A stretch of DNA of 64,000 bases, taken from Oscillospiraceae bacterium (GTDB lineage: Bacteria > Bacillota > Clostridia > Oscillospirales > Oscillospiraceae). The stretch spans positions 1 to 64,000 of the forward strand of contig JAFWDU010000007.1 in the NCBI GenBank assembly GCA_017516005.1. The letters are read 5' to 3'. This document shows positions 36,446-45,173 of the stretch, in pieces. Below the pieces are notes generated by a model. The model worked only from the letters and a program-made list of their open reading frames with translations, was not told the origin of the DNA and did no database searches. The first letter of the stretch is position 1; each line of letters starts with the position of its first letter. The translations under genes were made by a program, and so were the position numbers.

Positions 36446-37396
36446 TCACGATACCGGCTCAAACAGCATCACTTCCTGCAGGAACTGGATTGCCTTTTCC
36501 AGTCCCTCCTTTGATGTCATCAGTCCGTCTTCGTGTTCGATGGAAATCGGTCCGTCATAACCTGCCATCCGCAGTGATATCATGATATCCTTCCACACTT
36601 TTGCGTCATGTCCGTACCCAACCGTGCGGAATACCCACGCGCGCTTTGAGGGATCATCGAAGGGTTTCCAGTCCAGCACGCCATTTCTGGCAGTATTCAG
36701 GGCATCCAAAGCGGTGTCTTTGGCATGGAAGAAATGGATCGCCTCTCCAAGATAACGGATTACCTGCATAAGATCCATCCCCTGCCAGAACAGATGACTC
36801 GGATCCAGATTGGCGCCGATAACCGGACCGGCAGCGCCGCGAAGCTTCAGCAATGTCTCGGGATTATAAACACAGAAGCCGGGGTGCATTTCCAGCGCGA
36901 TCCGATCAACGCCGTGCGACTGGGCAAATTCCGCCGTTCTGCTCCAGTATGGGATCAGAACCTCATTCCACTGATAATCAAGGGTCTGCGTAAACTCCGG
37001 CGGCCAGGGGTAGACAACCCAGTTCGGCTGCCGGTCCACTGGGCTTCCGCCGGGGCAGCCGGAAAAGCCCACGACACGCCGGACTTCCAGTTGCTCTGCC
37101 AGGAATACCGCCTGCTCAAACTGCCTGTGAAACTCTGCAGCGGTATCCGGATCCGGATGCACCGGGTTTCCGTGGCAGGACAGCGCGCTGATTTTCAGTC
37201 CGTAATCCGCAAACGCAGATTTGAACTCTTTCAGCGCAGATGCATCCTTCAGCAGCAGATCCGGATCGCAGTGATCTTTTCCGGGGTAGCCGCCGCATCC
37301 GATCTCAATCTCCTGAACCCCGCGCTGGGAGAAAAACTCCAGCGCCTGGCGAAGGGGGAGATGTCCAAGGGAATTAGAAAGAACAGATAGTTTCAT
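36446..37396 (-). CDS. TIM-barrel sugar phosphate isomerase/epimerase
   Basis: A 316-residue xylose isomerase-like TIM-barrel protein. Metal and substrate residues are seen in EIEIGCGGYPG, ALEMHPGFCVY, NLDPSHLFWQG, HFFHAKD and SIEHED. Family members isomerise sugars or inositol derivatives, and often work with Gfo/Idh oxidoreductases. The start at 37396 (MKLSVLSNSLG) is the conserved family start but has no ribosome site; a GTG at 37423 has none either. The only good site, AAGGAG near 37455, is followed ten bases later by an in-frame ATA at 37441. Substrate unknown. Confidence 0.88.
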   Translation of the reverse strand: MKLSVLSNSLGHLPLRQALEFFSQRGVQEIEIGCGGYPGKDHCDPDLLLKDASALKEFKSAFADYGLKISALSCHGNPVHPDPDTAAEFHRQFEQAVFLAEQLEVRRVVGFSGCPGGSPVDRQPNWVVYPWPPEFTQTLDYQWNEVLIPYWSRTAEFAQSHGVDRIALEMHPGFCVYNPETLLKLRGAAGPVIGANLDPSHLFWQGMDLMQVIRYLGEAIHFFHAKDTALDALNTARNGVLDWKPFDDPSKRAWVFRTVGYGHDAKVWKDIMISLRMAGYDGPISIEHEDGLMTSKEGLEKAIQFLQEVMLFEPVS

Positions 37397-37507
37397 ATCA
37401 TTGACTGCAGAAAACAAAGACACCGCGATAAACGGGACTATGTTTCTGTCTCTCCTTTCCAGGAAGGTGTTTCAGCCTGCACATAGGATCTGTCTGACTG
37501 TCAGGTA

Positions 37508-37951
37508 TCATAAAGGAAACACATACACACGCACAAAGCGTCTTCCCCTTTCGAACATATCGCTGTCTGCGGGAACTTCCAGGACGTGTGTGAAAGTGCC
37601 GCCTGCCCATTCGCAGGTTTTTGCCGATGCCTGATTCTCCGGATCGCAGGTGATTCGGAGTTCTGTCATGCCATGACGTTTCGCCAGAGATTTCAAAAGA
37701 ATCACCGCTCTGCCAGCGTAATGATTCCCGCGAAAAGGGGGAAATACCGTATAGCCGATATTTCCCCCGATCGCTATTCTTCTGCTGCTTCCAATCCGGA
37801 GATCACAGGTGCCAACCCGTTCGCCGGACCGCAGAACGATGTCAAAATAATACGCAGGTGCCAGGTCCTGTTCCGGCTTTGCCTGCGCCGTTCCGGTCCG
37901 CTTCAGAAGCAGAACATCATCCTGCAGATCGGAGGTGTCCAGAAAAGTCAC
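37508..37951 (-). CDS. GNAT family N-acetyltransferase
   Basis: A 147-residue acetyl-CoA-dependent acyltransferase. The acetyl-CoA loop is seen in IGYTVFPPFRGNHYAGRAVILL, whose first part is shorter than in the archetype, and the C-terminal GNAT strand carries ITCDPENQASAKTCEWAGG. The acceptor is unknown. It overlaps the Dabb gene by four bases and precedes the isomerase gene by about 110 bases, so the three may form an operon. Confidence 0.85.
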   Translation of the reverse strand: MTFLDTSDLQDDVLLLKRTGTAQAKPEQDLAPAYYFDIVLRSGERVGTCDLRIGSSRRIAIGGNIGYTVFPPFRGNHYAGRAVILLKSLAKRHGMTELRITCDPENQASAKTCEWAGGTFTHVLEVPADSDMFERGRRFVRVYVFPL

Positions 37952-38235
37952 GCTGTCTCGTAGTCTGCACAGACGCGCTCCACCGCGTAGCTGTGTACGA
38001 TTTCCTTCGCTGCCACATGCATTGGATGCGTCTGATATGCTTTCTCCGCAGCCGCGTCATCAAATACGGAATCCAGTACCAGATCCCATTCACCCTGATA
38101 GGTGCGGCGGACCTGAATGGACTGCAGGCCGGGCACGTGTCCGGCAAGTCCCTCCAGCGCGGCGCGGATTTCCTCCGATGCAGCTGCTTTATCGCAGTCG
38201 GCTTTCAGCTTCCAGAATATCATGTGCTTTACCAT
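37948..38235 (-). CDS. Dabb family (stress-responsive A/B barrel) protein
   Basis: A 95-residue dimeric alpha-beta barrel protein. The start MVKHMIFWKLKADC and the internal PGLQSIQVRRTYQGEWDLVL and HPMHVAAKEIVHSYAVERVC are typical. AGGAGG lies eight bases before the ATG at 38235; a longer frame runs through the preceding hairpin and was rejected. Function of most family members is unknown. Confidence 0.88.
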   Translation of the reverse strand: MVKHMIFWKLKADCDKAAASEEIRAALEGLAGHVPGLQSIQVRRTYQGEWDLVLDSVFDDAAAEKAYQTHPMHVAAKEIVHSYAVERVCADYETA

Positions 38236-38304
38236 ATCTGTTTCCTCCTGACTTATATGCTCATTCTCTTTTCGGTTATGGCCGCCAATCGGCCAAATGG
38301 AGAT

Positions 38305-38336
38305 CGCAGCCAGAGACACTTCTGTCTCTGGCTGCG
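38305..38336. terminator. hairpin after ispH-rpsA
   Basis: A perfect 13-base stem (CGCAGCCAGAGAC and its complement) with a six-base loop, 14 bases after the ispH-rpsA stop. The T tract is poor, so it may be a weak terminator or an mRNA 3' stabiliser. Confidence 0.55.
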
Positions 38337-38350
38337 TTATCAGTGCTTTA

Positions 38351-40369
38351 TTATTCTGCAGCAGGCTCTTCTGCCTCAGAAGCATTCTCCGCAACTTCTG
38401 CTTCTTCTGCTTCGGGGATCTCTACTGCAACATCCGGCTCGGCGACATCGCTCTGGGGCTCGAGCAGGGCGCGGATGGAAAGGCTGATGCGCTTTCCTTC
38501 CGTATTGATGTCAATGATCTTGGCATCCACTTCCTGACCCTCGGTCAGAACATCACCGGGCTTGCCGATGCGGCGGTCCGCGATCTGGGAAATATGAATC
38601 AGGCCGTCAACGCCGGGGATGATCTCAGCGAATGCGCCGAAGGTCATCAGCTTGACGATCTTCACCTTGACCACGTCGCCCACCTTGTAGGTGTTCAGGA
38701 AGATGGTCCAGGGATTGTTCTCCTCGGTCTTGTAGCCCAGAGAGATCTTCTTCTCCGGCTCGAAAGCGATGACATAGACATCGATTTCGTCACCAACGGA
38801 AACGACTTCCGCGGGATTCTTGATCCGGTTCCAGCTCAGCTCTGAGATGTGAACCATGCCGTCCACGCCGCCGATATCCACAAAGGCGCCGTAGGAAGTC
38901 AGACTCTTCACCACGCCGTGGTACTTCTTGCCGACCTCGATCTCGGACCAGATCTTCTCCTGTGCAGCCTTGCGGGCTTCCGCCTGCAGGGCACGGATGG
39001 AACCGACCACTCTGCGGCGGGCGCGGTTCACTTCGGTAATACGCATTTTGACCGTCTGCTTAATCAGCGTAGACAGATCGCCGTCCTTGGGAATGCCGGT
39101 GGCGGATGCAGGGACAAAGACGCGGATGCCCATCACATTGGCGACAACGCCGCCCTTGTTCTGCTCAGTCACAACGCCTTCCACAGGAGTCTTCTCCTCG
39201 CAGGCCTTCTCGATGTCAATCCAGTTCTTTTCGGCATCCAGACGCTTCTTGCTCAGCACAGCAGTGCCTTCCACGTCATTGACGCGAACAACATAAGCCT
39301 CAATCTCATCGCCCACTTTGAAGAGGGTCTGAGGATCCACGGAGGGATCTGCAGTCAGTTCGCTGTAGGGAATGTAGCCCGCATGCTTGGTGCCCATTTC
39401 CACACAGACATCTGTGGGGGTGATGGCTGTTACAACGCCAACGACCTTGTCTCCTGTATTTAAAGTCTTGAAGGACTGCTCGAGCATTTCCTCAAAGCTT
39501 TCCTCCTGCACAGTTTCGTTTCTGATCTCGTCGCTCATAATGTTGTCTACCTCCTTAATTATCCACGGCGGTGTAGAGGCACCAGCCGTGATGCCAACGG
39601 TAGACGTACTCTGAAAAAGCGCAGGGACCAATTCATCGGCGTTGTCTACTAGAAATACCTGCGGACAGTGTTCCTTACAGATGGCGGCAAGCCGTTTTGT
39701 GTTCGAACTCATGGAGTCTCCCACAACGACCATCGCATCACATTGCTGAGAAAGCGTATACGCTTCCTTCTGACGTTTTTCCGTTGCACCACATATTGTA
39801 TCAAAGATCTTGCAGTTTGTACACACTTTTTTTGCGGTTTCTGAACACTTTTTTGCGGTTTCCTGGGTGCTTGTGGTCTGAAACACCATACATAGAGGCT
39901 CATTCCGCCGGTCCGGTTCCTCCGCAAGCCACTCCGAGAGCGCTTCGGCCGATTCCAGGATCACCGGGTTGGTGCACCAGCCTGCGATAGCCTGCACTTC
40001 CGGGTGGTTCTTTGTCCCGATAATCAGCTGGGTTGTGTCCTCTGACTCCGAGACAATGGTATGAATTCTCTTCACAAACGGGCAGGTTGCATCCAGCACC
40101 TCAACTCCCCGTTCTCGAAGCTGCTCCAGTATCGCACGGCTGACGCCGTGAGAGCGGATGATCACACTCGCGCCTTCAGGCACTTCCTCCACGGAATCCA
40201 CACTCCGGATTCCCTGATCTGCAAGAGCCTGAACCACATGGCGGTTGTGAATTATGGGTCCCAGTGTCACAGCAGAGATGCCCTTCTCGATGCACTCCTG
40301 TGCCAATCTCACCGCTCGGCTCACTCCGAAGCAGAAGCCGGCCGTTTCTGCTATAATAACCCGCTTCAT
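38351..40369 (-). CDS. ispH: fused IspH (HMBPP reductase) and S1 ribosomal protein
   Basis: A 672-residue fusion. Residues 1 to about 283 are the 4Fe-4S enzyme IspH, last step of the MEP route; its three cluster cysteines are C13, C96 and C193. Residues from about 295 on hold four S1 RNA-binding domains (for example VVGVVTAITPTDVCVEMG, VEGVVTEQNKGGVV, YHGVVKSLTSYGAFVDIG and VKVKIVKLMTFGAFAEI), as in ribosomal protein S1 (rpsA). The fusion is known in Clostridia. The tail is acidic (EAEEAEVAENASEAEE). It is the last gene in the murR-baiN-cmk-plsC run, overlapping plsC by four bases. Confidence 0.96.
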   Translation of the reverse strand: MKRVIIAETAGFCFGVSRAVRLAQECIEKGISAVTLGPIIHNRHVVQALADQGIRSVDSVEEVPEGASVIIRSHGVSRAILEQLRERGVEVLDATCPFVKRIHTIVSESEDTTQLIIGTKNHPEVQAIAGWCTNPVILESAEALSEWLAEEPDRRNEPLCMVFQTTSTQETAKKCSETAKKVCTNCKIFDTICGATEKRQKEAYTLSQQCDAMVVVGDSMSSNTKRLAAICKEHCPQVFLVDNADELVPALFQSTSTVGITAGASTPPWIIKEVDNIMSDEIRNETVQEESFEEMLEQSFKTLNTGDKVVGVVTAITPTDVCVEMGTKHAGYIPYSELTADPSVDPQTLFKVGDEIEAYVVRVNDVEGTAVLSKKRLDAEKNWIDIEKACEEKTPVEGVVTEQNKGGVVANVMGIRVFVPASATGIPKDGDLSTLIKQTVKMRITEVNRARRRVVGSIRALQAEARKAAQEKIWSEIEVGKKYHGVVKSLTSYGAFVDIGGVDGMVHISELSWNRIKNPAEVVSVGDEIDVYVIAFEPEKKISLGYKTEENNPWTIFLNTYKVGDVVKVKIVKLMTFGAFAEIIPGVDGLIHISQIADRRIGKPGDVLTEGQEVDAKIIDINTEGKRISLSIRALLEPQSDVAEPDVAVEIPEAEEAEVAENASEAEEPAAE

Positions 40370-40959
40370 GGCTCCTCCAATTCGTAGATTTTCTGCATCA
40401 GTTCATCCGTTGCGCTCTGCAGTTCCGAACCGGTCGCCTTGATGCCGGCCTTCTCTACCCGGAACGGTTCGCCGAACACGACGTGAATCGGATGAAGGAA
40501 CTTCTTGTTTTTCGTAATATACACGGGAATCAGAGGGGCATCCGTCCTTGAGGCAAGCAGCGCCGCCCCGGTATGGGCGTGAACCTCTTTGCCCGGCTTC
40601 ACTCTGGTGCCCTCCGGAAAGATCACAAGTGGCCGGTCTGCTTTCAGAACAGTCAGCGAGGATTTAATCGCCCCGACATCCGCACGGTCCCTGTCCACGT
40701 AGATGATACCCATGTATCCAAGGAACGGCCCGATTACCGGCACATGTGAGAGCTGAATCTTCGCCATGATATTGATCATCTGCTTCAGATGAAGCGCAAG
40801 CACCAGCCAGACGGGATCCGACAGTGCGCTGTGGTTCGGGCAGATCACACAGGCTCCCTCCGGGATCCGCTCCCGGCCTTTTACCTTGAGGACAGGGTGC
40901 ACCAGGAACATCACGCAGCGGAGAATGACAAAGATGATACGATAAAGAAATACTCTCAT
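40366..40959 (-). CDS. plsC: 1-acylglycerol-3-phosphate O-acyltransferase
   Basis: Membrane enzyme that makes phosphatidic acid. It has an N-terminal hydrophobic helix (2-22), the catalytic HX4D motif at 43-48 (NHSALSD), and FPEGTR near 118. Length 197 residues is normal. Between cmk and ispH-rpsA with four-base overlaps on both sides, an order seen in other Clostridia. Confidence 0.95.
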   Translation of the reverse strand: MRVFLYRIIFVILRCVMFLVHPVLKVKGRERIPEGACVICPNHSALSDPVWLVLALHLKQMINIMAKIQLSHVPVIGPFLGYMGIIYVDRDRADVGAIKSSLTVLKADRPLVIFPEGTRVKPGKEVHAHTGAALLASRTDAPLIPVYITKNKKFLHPIHVVFGEPFRVEKAGIKATGSELQSATDELMQKIYELEEP

Positions 40960-41624
40960 CTGATTTTCTCTTGTGCAAGCTTCAGGATCGCTTCTACGGA
41001 CTCTTCAATGGTAAGATTTGTTGTATCCAGTTCCACTGCATCGGATGCCTTGCGCAAAGGTGCGATTTTTCTGGTAGTATCCTGATGATCCCGCTGCAGC
41101 AGATCCTGATAGACCTTCTCATAACTGGTCTTGGGATTCTTCAGGCGCAGTTCCTCAAAACGGCGGCGGGCACGTTCCTCCGGCGTTGCGGTGAGGAATA
41201 TCTTTACTTCCGCATCCGGAAGAACCACAGTACCGATATCCCGCCCGTCCATGACCACATTGTGTTCCCTGGCAATCTGCCTCTGCATATCCAGAAGATA
41301 TTCCCGCACAACAGGAAACGCGGAGATTTTGGACGCGTAGTCGGAGATTTCGGGCGTCCGAAGCAGGCCGGTTACATCCTCTCCGTTGAGGAACATTCTC
41401 TGCTCACCCTGCTCCGTATAGCGTGCCTCAATATAGGCGTCCCCGATCAGGCGGGTAATGCCGTCTGCGTCTTTCGGCCCGATGCCCAGCATCTCATAAT
41501 GGCAGCCGAGTGTACGATAGATTGCGCCTGTGTCCACATAGACGTAGTTCAGCGCCTTCGCTACCGCTTTCGCCATGGTGCTCTTTCCCGCACCCGCGGG
41601 ACCGTCGATTGCAATTGCATGCAT
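40956..41624 (-). CDS. cmk: cytidylate kinase
   Basis: Phosphorylates CMP and dCMP. The P loop GPAGAGKST is at residues 8-16; DGRDIGTVVLPDAEVKIFL and the LID segment RARRRFEEL follow. At 222 residues it is of the standard length for the bacterial family. It follows the BaiN-like gene by three bases. Confidence 0.97.
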   Translation of the reverse strand: MHAIAIDGPAGAGKSTMAKAVAKALNYVYVDTGAIYRTLGCHYEMLGIGPKDADGITRLIGDAYIEARYTEQGEQRMFLNGEDVTGLLRTPEISDYASKISAFPVVREYLLDMQRQIAREHNVVMDGRDIGTVVLPDAEVKIFLTATPEERARRRFEELRLKNPKTSYEKVYQDLLQRDHQDTTRKIAPLRKASDAVELDTTNLTIEESVEAILKLAQEKIR

Positions 41625-41627
41625 GAA

Positions 41628-42857
41628 TTATTCTCCTTTCGCCGCCGCCCGGCCTGCCAGATAGGCGGTTGACCAGGCAATCTGCAGATTAAAGCCGCCG
41701 GTATATGCGTCTGCGTCAATGATTTCCCCCGCGAAATACAGACCGCTGCACAGTCTGGATTCCATGCTTCTGGGGTCAATTTCCCTGGGCTCCACGCCTC
41801 CAGTGGTGATAATTGCCTCTTCCACCGGGCGCTTGCCCAGAATGTCAATGGTGAATGCCTTGGTTTCTTTTTCCAGGGCAAGCCGCTCATTTCTGGTCAG
41901 GTCATGAATCCGCTTTTCCGGATCAAGGCCGCTTTTTTCGATGATTACGGGAATCATGGCGGATGGATACAGCCCTGAGACCGCATGAAGCAGAATCCGG
42001 TTCTGCTGGGAAGAAAAATCCCGCAGCACCCGGGTATCCAGCGCCGCTTCATCCAGTGCCGGCTTCAGATCGATCTGAACCTGGTAGGAGGCCTTTTCCC
42101 GCATATGGGCACTTGCGCTGAGAATGGTCGGTCCTGACAGGCCGAAATGGGTAAAGAGCAGTTCCCCGAAGTCCTCATAGACGGTCTTCCCGTCAGCAAG
42201 TAGCCGAAGTCCCACATTCCGGAGGGAGAGGCCCTGCATCCTGCGGCACCAGCCGCCGCGCTCCTCCAGCGGCACCAGGGATCCCTCGCATGGCGTAACC
42301 GTATGACCTGCCGAGATTGCCATCGCATACCCGTCGCCTGTGGATCCGGTCAGCGGGTAGGACAGCCCACCTGTCGCAAGAATGACTTTTGAGAAAGGAA
42401 GCCTGCTTCCGTCCTCCAGAAGCACGCCATGAACCGCTCCGTTTTCCACAAACAGTTTGGATGCTCTCCCCGTAACAATCCGGACATTCGATCTGTAAAG
42501 AGCGGTCTTCAGAGCTCCCACAATATCCCCCGCCTGATCCGATTCGGGAAAAACCCGGTTTCCCCGTTCCGTCTTCAGCGGTACGCCCTGCTGCTCAAAG
42601 AACGACTTAACCGATTCCGGCGGAAAGGCATACAGCGCAGAGGACAGGAATTTTCCGTTGCGCGGAATATTCTGGATTACCTCGCGCGGCGATACATCGT
42701 TGCACACATTGCAGCGGCCTTTTCCGGTAATGGAAAGCTTTCTTCCCAGACGGTTTCCCCGCTCCAGAAGGGTCACCTGTGCGCCTTCGCGCGCTGCTGT
42801 CACCGCAGCAAACATGCCGGCGGCACCACCGCCGATTACCAGTACTTCAGAGCTCAA
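41628..42857 (-). CDS. BaiN/HI0933-like FAD-dependent oxidoreductase
   Basis: A flavoprotein of about 409 residues. The FAD-binding dinucleotide fold is VLVIGGGAAGMFAAVTAA near the start, followed by LGRKLSITGKGRCNVCND, a signature of the HI0933/YhiN/BaiN family, and the end TGGVEPREIDPRSMESRLCSGLYFAGEIIDADAYTGG. The start is proposed to be TTG at 42857, overlapping the murR stop by 11 bases; the next ATG upstream would add 34 unrelated residues. The substrate is unknown for most members; BaiN acts in bile acid dehydroxylation in some gut Clostridia, but that is not implied here. Confidence 0.88.
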   Translation of the reverse strand: MSSEVLVIGGGAAGMFAAVTAAREGAQVTLLERGNRLGRKLSITGKGRCNVCNDVSPREVIQNIPRNGKFLSSALYAFPPESVKSFFEQQGVPLKTERGNRVFPESDQAGDIVGALKTALYRSNVRIVTGRASKLFVENGAVHGVLLEDGSRLPFSKVILATGGLSYPLTGSTGDGYAMAISAGHTVTPCEGSLVPLEERGGWCRRMQGLSLRNVGLRLLADGKTVYEDFGELLFTHFGLSGPTILSASAHMREKASYQVQIDLKPALDEAALDTRVLRDFSSQQNRILLHAVSGLYPSAMIPVIIEKSGLDPEKRIHDLTRNERLALEKETKAFTIDILGKRPVEEAIITTGGVEPREIDPRSMESRLCSGLYFAGEIIDADAYTGGFNLQIAWSTAYLAGRAAAKGE

Positions 42858-43710
42858 CTTTCTCGTAAACCTCGTATTCGTCCCAGATCCGTTCCAGCTT
42901 CTCAAAGGTCTGCTGGAGTTCTTCCTCCCGCTTGCGGGCAATTGCAACCAGCAGGGCATTGATCAGGCTCATTGGCGCGACAAGGGAGTCCACCAGAGAG
43001 ATCATGTCGCTCTCCGCCACCAGAACGTGATCCGCCATTTCCGCAATGGGAGACTGACGGGAATCCGTGAGTGCAATCACGGTCGCACCGGAATCATGGC
43101 AGAAACGCAACGCCTTGACTGTACGGCTGGAATAGCGCGGGAAGCTGATACCCAGCACGGCGTCTCCGGGGGCAACCCGGATAATCTGTTCGAACATTTC
43201 AGAGGAAGTGTTTGTGCTGACCAGGTGCACATGATCAAACATCAGATTCATATAAAATCCGAAGAAACTAGCCAGCGCGGCAGCGGAGCGGACACCGAGA
43301 ATATACAGATTGTTTGCGTTCAGGATGGCGTCCACAGCCGCGGAAAACGCATTTCGGTCTGTCTTGTCCAGTGTCTGGCGGATCTTGTCCACATCGGAAT
43401 GAAGCACGGCGGAGAGCACATCCCCCTGTCCGATCCGGTCATTGGCAACCTCAATGCGCTGTACGGATGTCAGCTTGTTGCGGATCATCTCCTGCAGAGC
43501 TCTCTGCATCTCAGGGTAGCCTTCGTATCCCAGTTCCACCGCAAAACGGACCACGGTTGATTCGCTGACATTGACAGTCTTGCCCAGCTTGCTCGCCGTC
43601 ATAAACGCCGCCTTGTCATAGTACTCCATAATGTAGTTCGCGATCAGCTTCTGTCCCTTTGAAAAACCGATCATATGATTCTGGATCTGATTCAAAACAT
43701 CTGTTGACAT
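42847..43710 (-). CDS. MurR/RpiR family transcriptional regulator
   Basis: A 287-residue regulator with an N-terminal helix-turn-helix (TASKLGKTVNVSESTVVRFA) and a C-terminal SIS domain (LYILGVRSAAALASFFGFYM and DAVLGISFPRYSSRTV) that binds phosphosugars. Usually controls amino sugar or sugar phosphate genes. Here the same transcript appears to carry housekeeping genes (baiN-like, cmk, plsC, ispH-rpsA), so its target is probably elsewhere. AAAGGA precedes the ATG. Confidence 0.92.
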   Translation of the reverse strand: MSTDVLNQIQNHMIGFSKGQKLIANYIMEYYDKAAFMTASKLGKTVNVSESTVVRFAVELGYEGYPEMQRALQEMIRNKLTSVQRIEVANDRIGQGDVLSAVLHSDVDKIRQTLDKTDRNAFSAAVDAILNANNLYILGVRSAAALASFFGFYMNLMFDHVHLVSTNTSSEMFEQIIRVAPGDAVLGISFPRYSSRTVKALRFCHDSGATVIALTDSRQSPIAEMADHVLVAESDMISLVDSLVAPMSLINALLVAIARKREEELQQTFEKLERIWDEYEVYEKVEL

Positions 43711-43733
43711 TTTCCCAGTTTCCTTTCAAATCA

Positions 43734-43792
43734 CAAAAAAATACGGTGCGCTGAGCGCACAAGGACATTGTAGCGCTGCACACCGTTTTTTG
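43734..43792. terminator. terminator between rluB and murR
   Basis: Inverted repeat ACGGTG / CACCGT with an inner GC-rich imperfect stem and T runs at both ends (A7 on the left, T6 on the right). On the minus strand it ends rluB transcripts; it could also act on the plus strand. Confidence 0.65.
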
Positions 43793-43824
43793 CAAGTCCA
43801 TAATGCATAACTTGCGGCATTTGA

Positions 43825-44544
43825 TCAAATTCCTGCTTCCGTCCGGAGCATCTGAATCTCATCCGGGCTCAAAAGTCTCCAACTTCCTGAGGGAAGATTT
43901 CCCAGTTTTACTCCGCTTTCTTCCACGCGAACCAAACGAATGACCTTCATATGCGCCATTGCGCACATACGACGGATCTGACGGTTCCGTCCTTCATGGA
44001 TGGTGATTTGAAGGACGCTATGCTCATTATTACGCAAGATTACCGTCACTTCCGCAGGCTGAATTCTGTATCCGTCCTGCATAACAAGCGGACTGCGGAG
44101 AACAGATAAGCCCTGTTCCGTTAGTCCGGTGACTGTCACTTCGTAGATCTTGTCCACGCGGTTTTTCGGATGCATCAAGCCGTTGCAGAGAGGGCCGTCG
44201 TTGGTAAACAGGAGCAGTCCTTCCGAGTCCCGATCCAGTCTGCCGATGGGAACGACCCGTTCCGGCGCATCGGCAACCAGTTCGCTCACATCGTGTCTGC
44301 CCTGCTCGTCATGCATGCTGGTCACAAAGCCCCGGGGCTTATGCAGCATAAGCACGACTGTCTCCGGTTTCCTACGAAGCACCTGACCGTCGAAGGTGAT
44401 AACGTCCTGCTCCGGATCAGCGCTCATGCCGACTTCGGCACAAACGCCATTCACCTGAACCCTGCCAGCCTCAATGAGTTTTTCCGCACCGCGGCGGGAA
44501 CTCACGCCGTATTCAGAAAGAATCTTCTGCAGTCGTTCTTTCAT
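43825..44544 (-). CDS. rluB: rRNA pseudouridine synthase, RluB/RsuA family
   Basis: A 239-residue enzyme with an N-terminal S4 RNA-binding domain (LQKILSEYGVSSRRGAEKLI) and the pseudouridine synthase core with the catalytic aspartate in PIGRLDRDSEGLLLFTNDG. Modifies a uridine in 23S (RluB) or 16S (RsuA) rRNA; which one cannot be decided here, but RluB is commoner in Bacillota beside scpAB. GGAGGG four bases upstream sets the start. It follows gerW by 51 bases. Confidence 0.93.
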   Translation of the reverse strand: MKERLQKILSEYGVSSRRGAEKLIEAGRVQVNGVCAEVGMSADPEQDVITFDGQVLRRKPETVVLMLHKPRGFVTSMHDEQGRHDVSELVADAPERVVPIGRLDRDSEGLLLFTNDGPLCNGLMHPKNRVDKIYEVTVTGLTEQGLSVLRSPLVMQDGYRIQPAEVTVILRNNEHSVLQITIHEGRNRQIRRMCAMAHMKVIRLVRVEESGVKLGNLPSGSWRLLSPDEIQMLRTEAGI

Positions 44545-44595
44545 ACTGCCCTCCGACAGATTGTCAGCCGCTCCCATGGAGGGCAGGCTGTACTC

Positions 44596-45015
44596 TTATT
44601 CCGGTATGAAACTCTCTTCCTCTTCAGACGGCTCTTCCGGCTTCTTCTTCCGATCTGAAATCATACCCGAAATCTTGTCCACCAGCTCCGGAAGCATCTC
44701 AAGGGCGCGGTCTACCGGTCCCGGCGCTCCGTCATAGATGGGAAGCGTGCGGACCATTCCTTCCTTGACAACCAGAAATGCTACCGGGGTGATGTTCACT
44801 CCGCCGCCACCGCCGCCGCCGAAGGGATTCTCTGAGGAGTTCTTGGATGCGAAATCGCTTCCGCCGCCGGCATAACCGAAACTAACCTTGGATACCGGGA
44901 TCAGCGTCACGCCGTCAGGCGTCGTGATAGGGGTCCCGACAATGGTATTGGCATCCACCAGCGTGCGGATTTTCTCTATACTGCTGGAAAGCATATCTGT
45001 AAGAGGATGACTCAT
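44596..45015 (-). CDS. gerW: GerW/YtfJ family protein
   Basis: A 139-residue protein with the family core TIVGTPITTPDGVTLIPVSKVSFGYAGGG, a seven-glycine stretch and ITPVAFLVV. In Bacillus GerW is a spore protein needed for germination, but the family is also found in species that do not sporulate. AAGGAG before the ATG at 45015 and a strong promoter at 45073-45102 show the true start, although the frame stays open for another 177 codons upstream. Confidence 0.92.
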   Translation of the reverse strand: MSHPLTDMLSSSIEKIRTLVDANTIVGTPITTPDGVTLIPVSKVSFGYAGGGSDFASKNSSENPFGGGGGGGVNITPVAFLVVKEGMVRTLPIYDGAPGPVDRALEMLPELVDKISGMISDRKKKPEEPSEEEESFIPE

Positions 45016-45072
45016 AATCTGGCGCTCCTTTTTTTCTGGGATTGTGTACCGGACAATACCGGTCTCTTCTTC

Positions 45073-45102
45073 AGTATATGAAATGACTGCGCCGTTTGTC
45101 AA
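45073..45102 (-). promoter_or_regulatory. promoter of gerW
   Basis: Minus strand: consensus -35 TTGACA (45102-45097), 18-base spacer, -10 TATACT (45078-45073). A strong vegetative-type promoter. Confidence 0.75.
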
Positions 45103-45142
45103 ACAAATCTTATTGAGCGGACCAACCGTCCAGAAGTCGTGT

Positions 45143-45173
45143 CCCGCGGCCATCCTGAAAGGACGTCCGCGGG
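45143..45173. other. GC-rich hairpin upstream of gerW
   Basis: CCCGCGG and CCGCGGG with a further six paired bases (one mismatch, one wobble) around a three-base loop. No T tract follows on either strand, so it is more likely an mRNA end or a structural element than a classical terminator. Confidence 0.4.
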
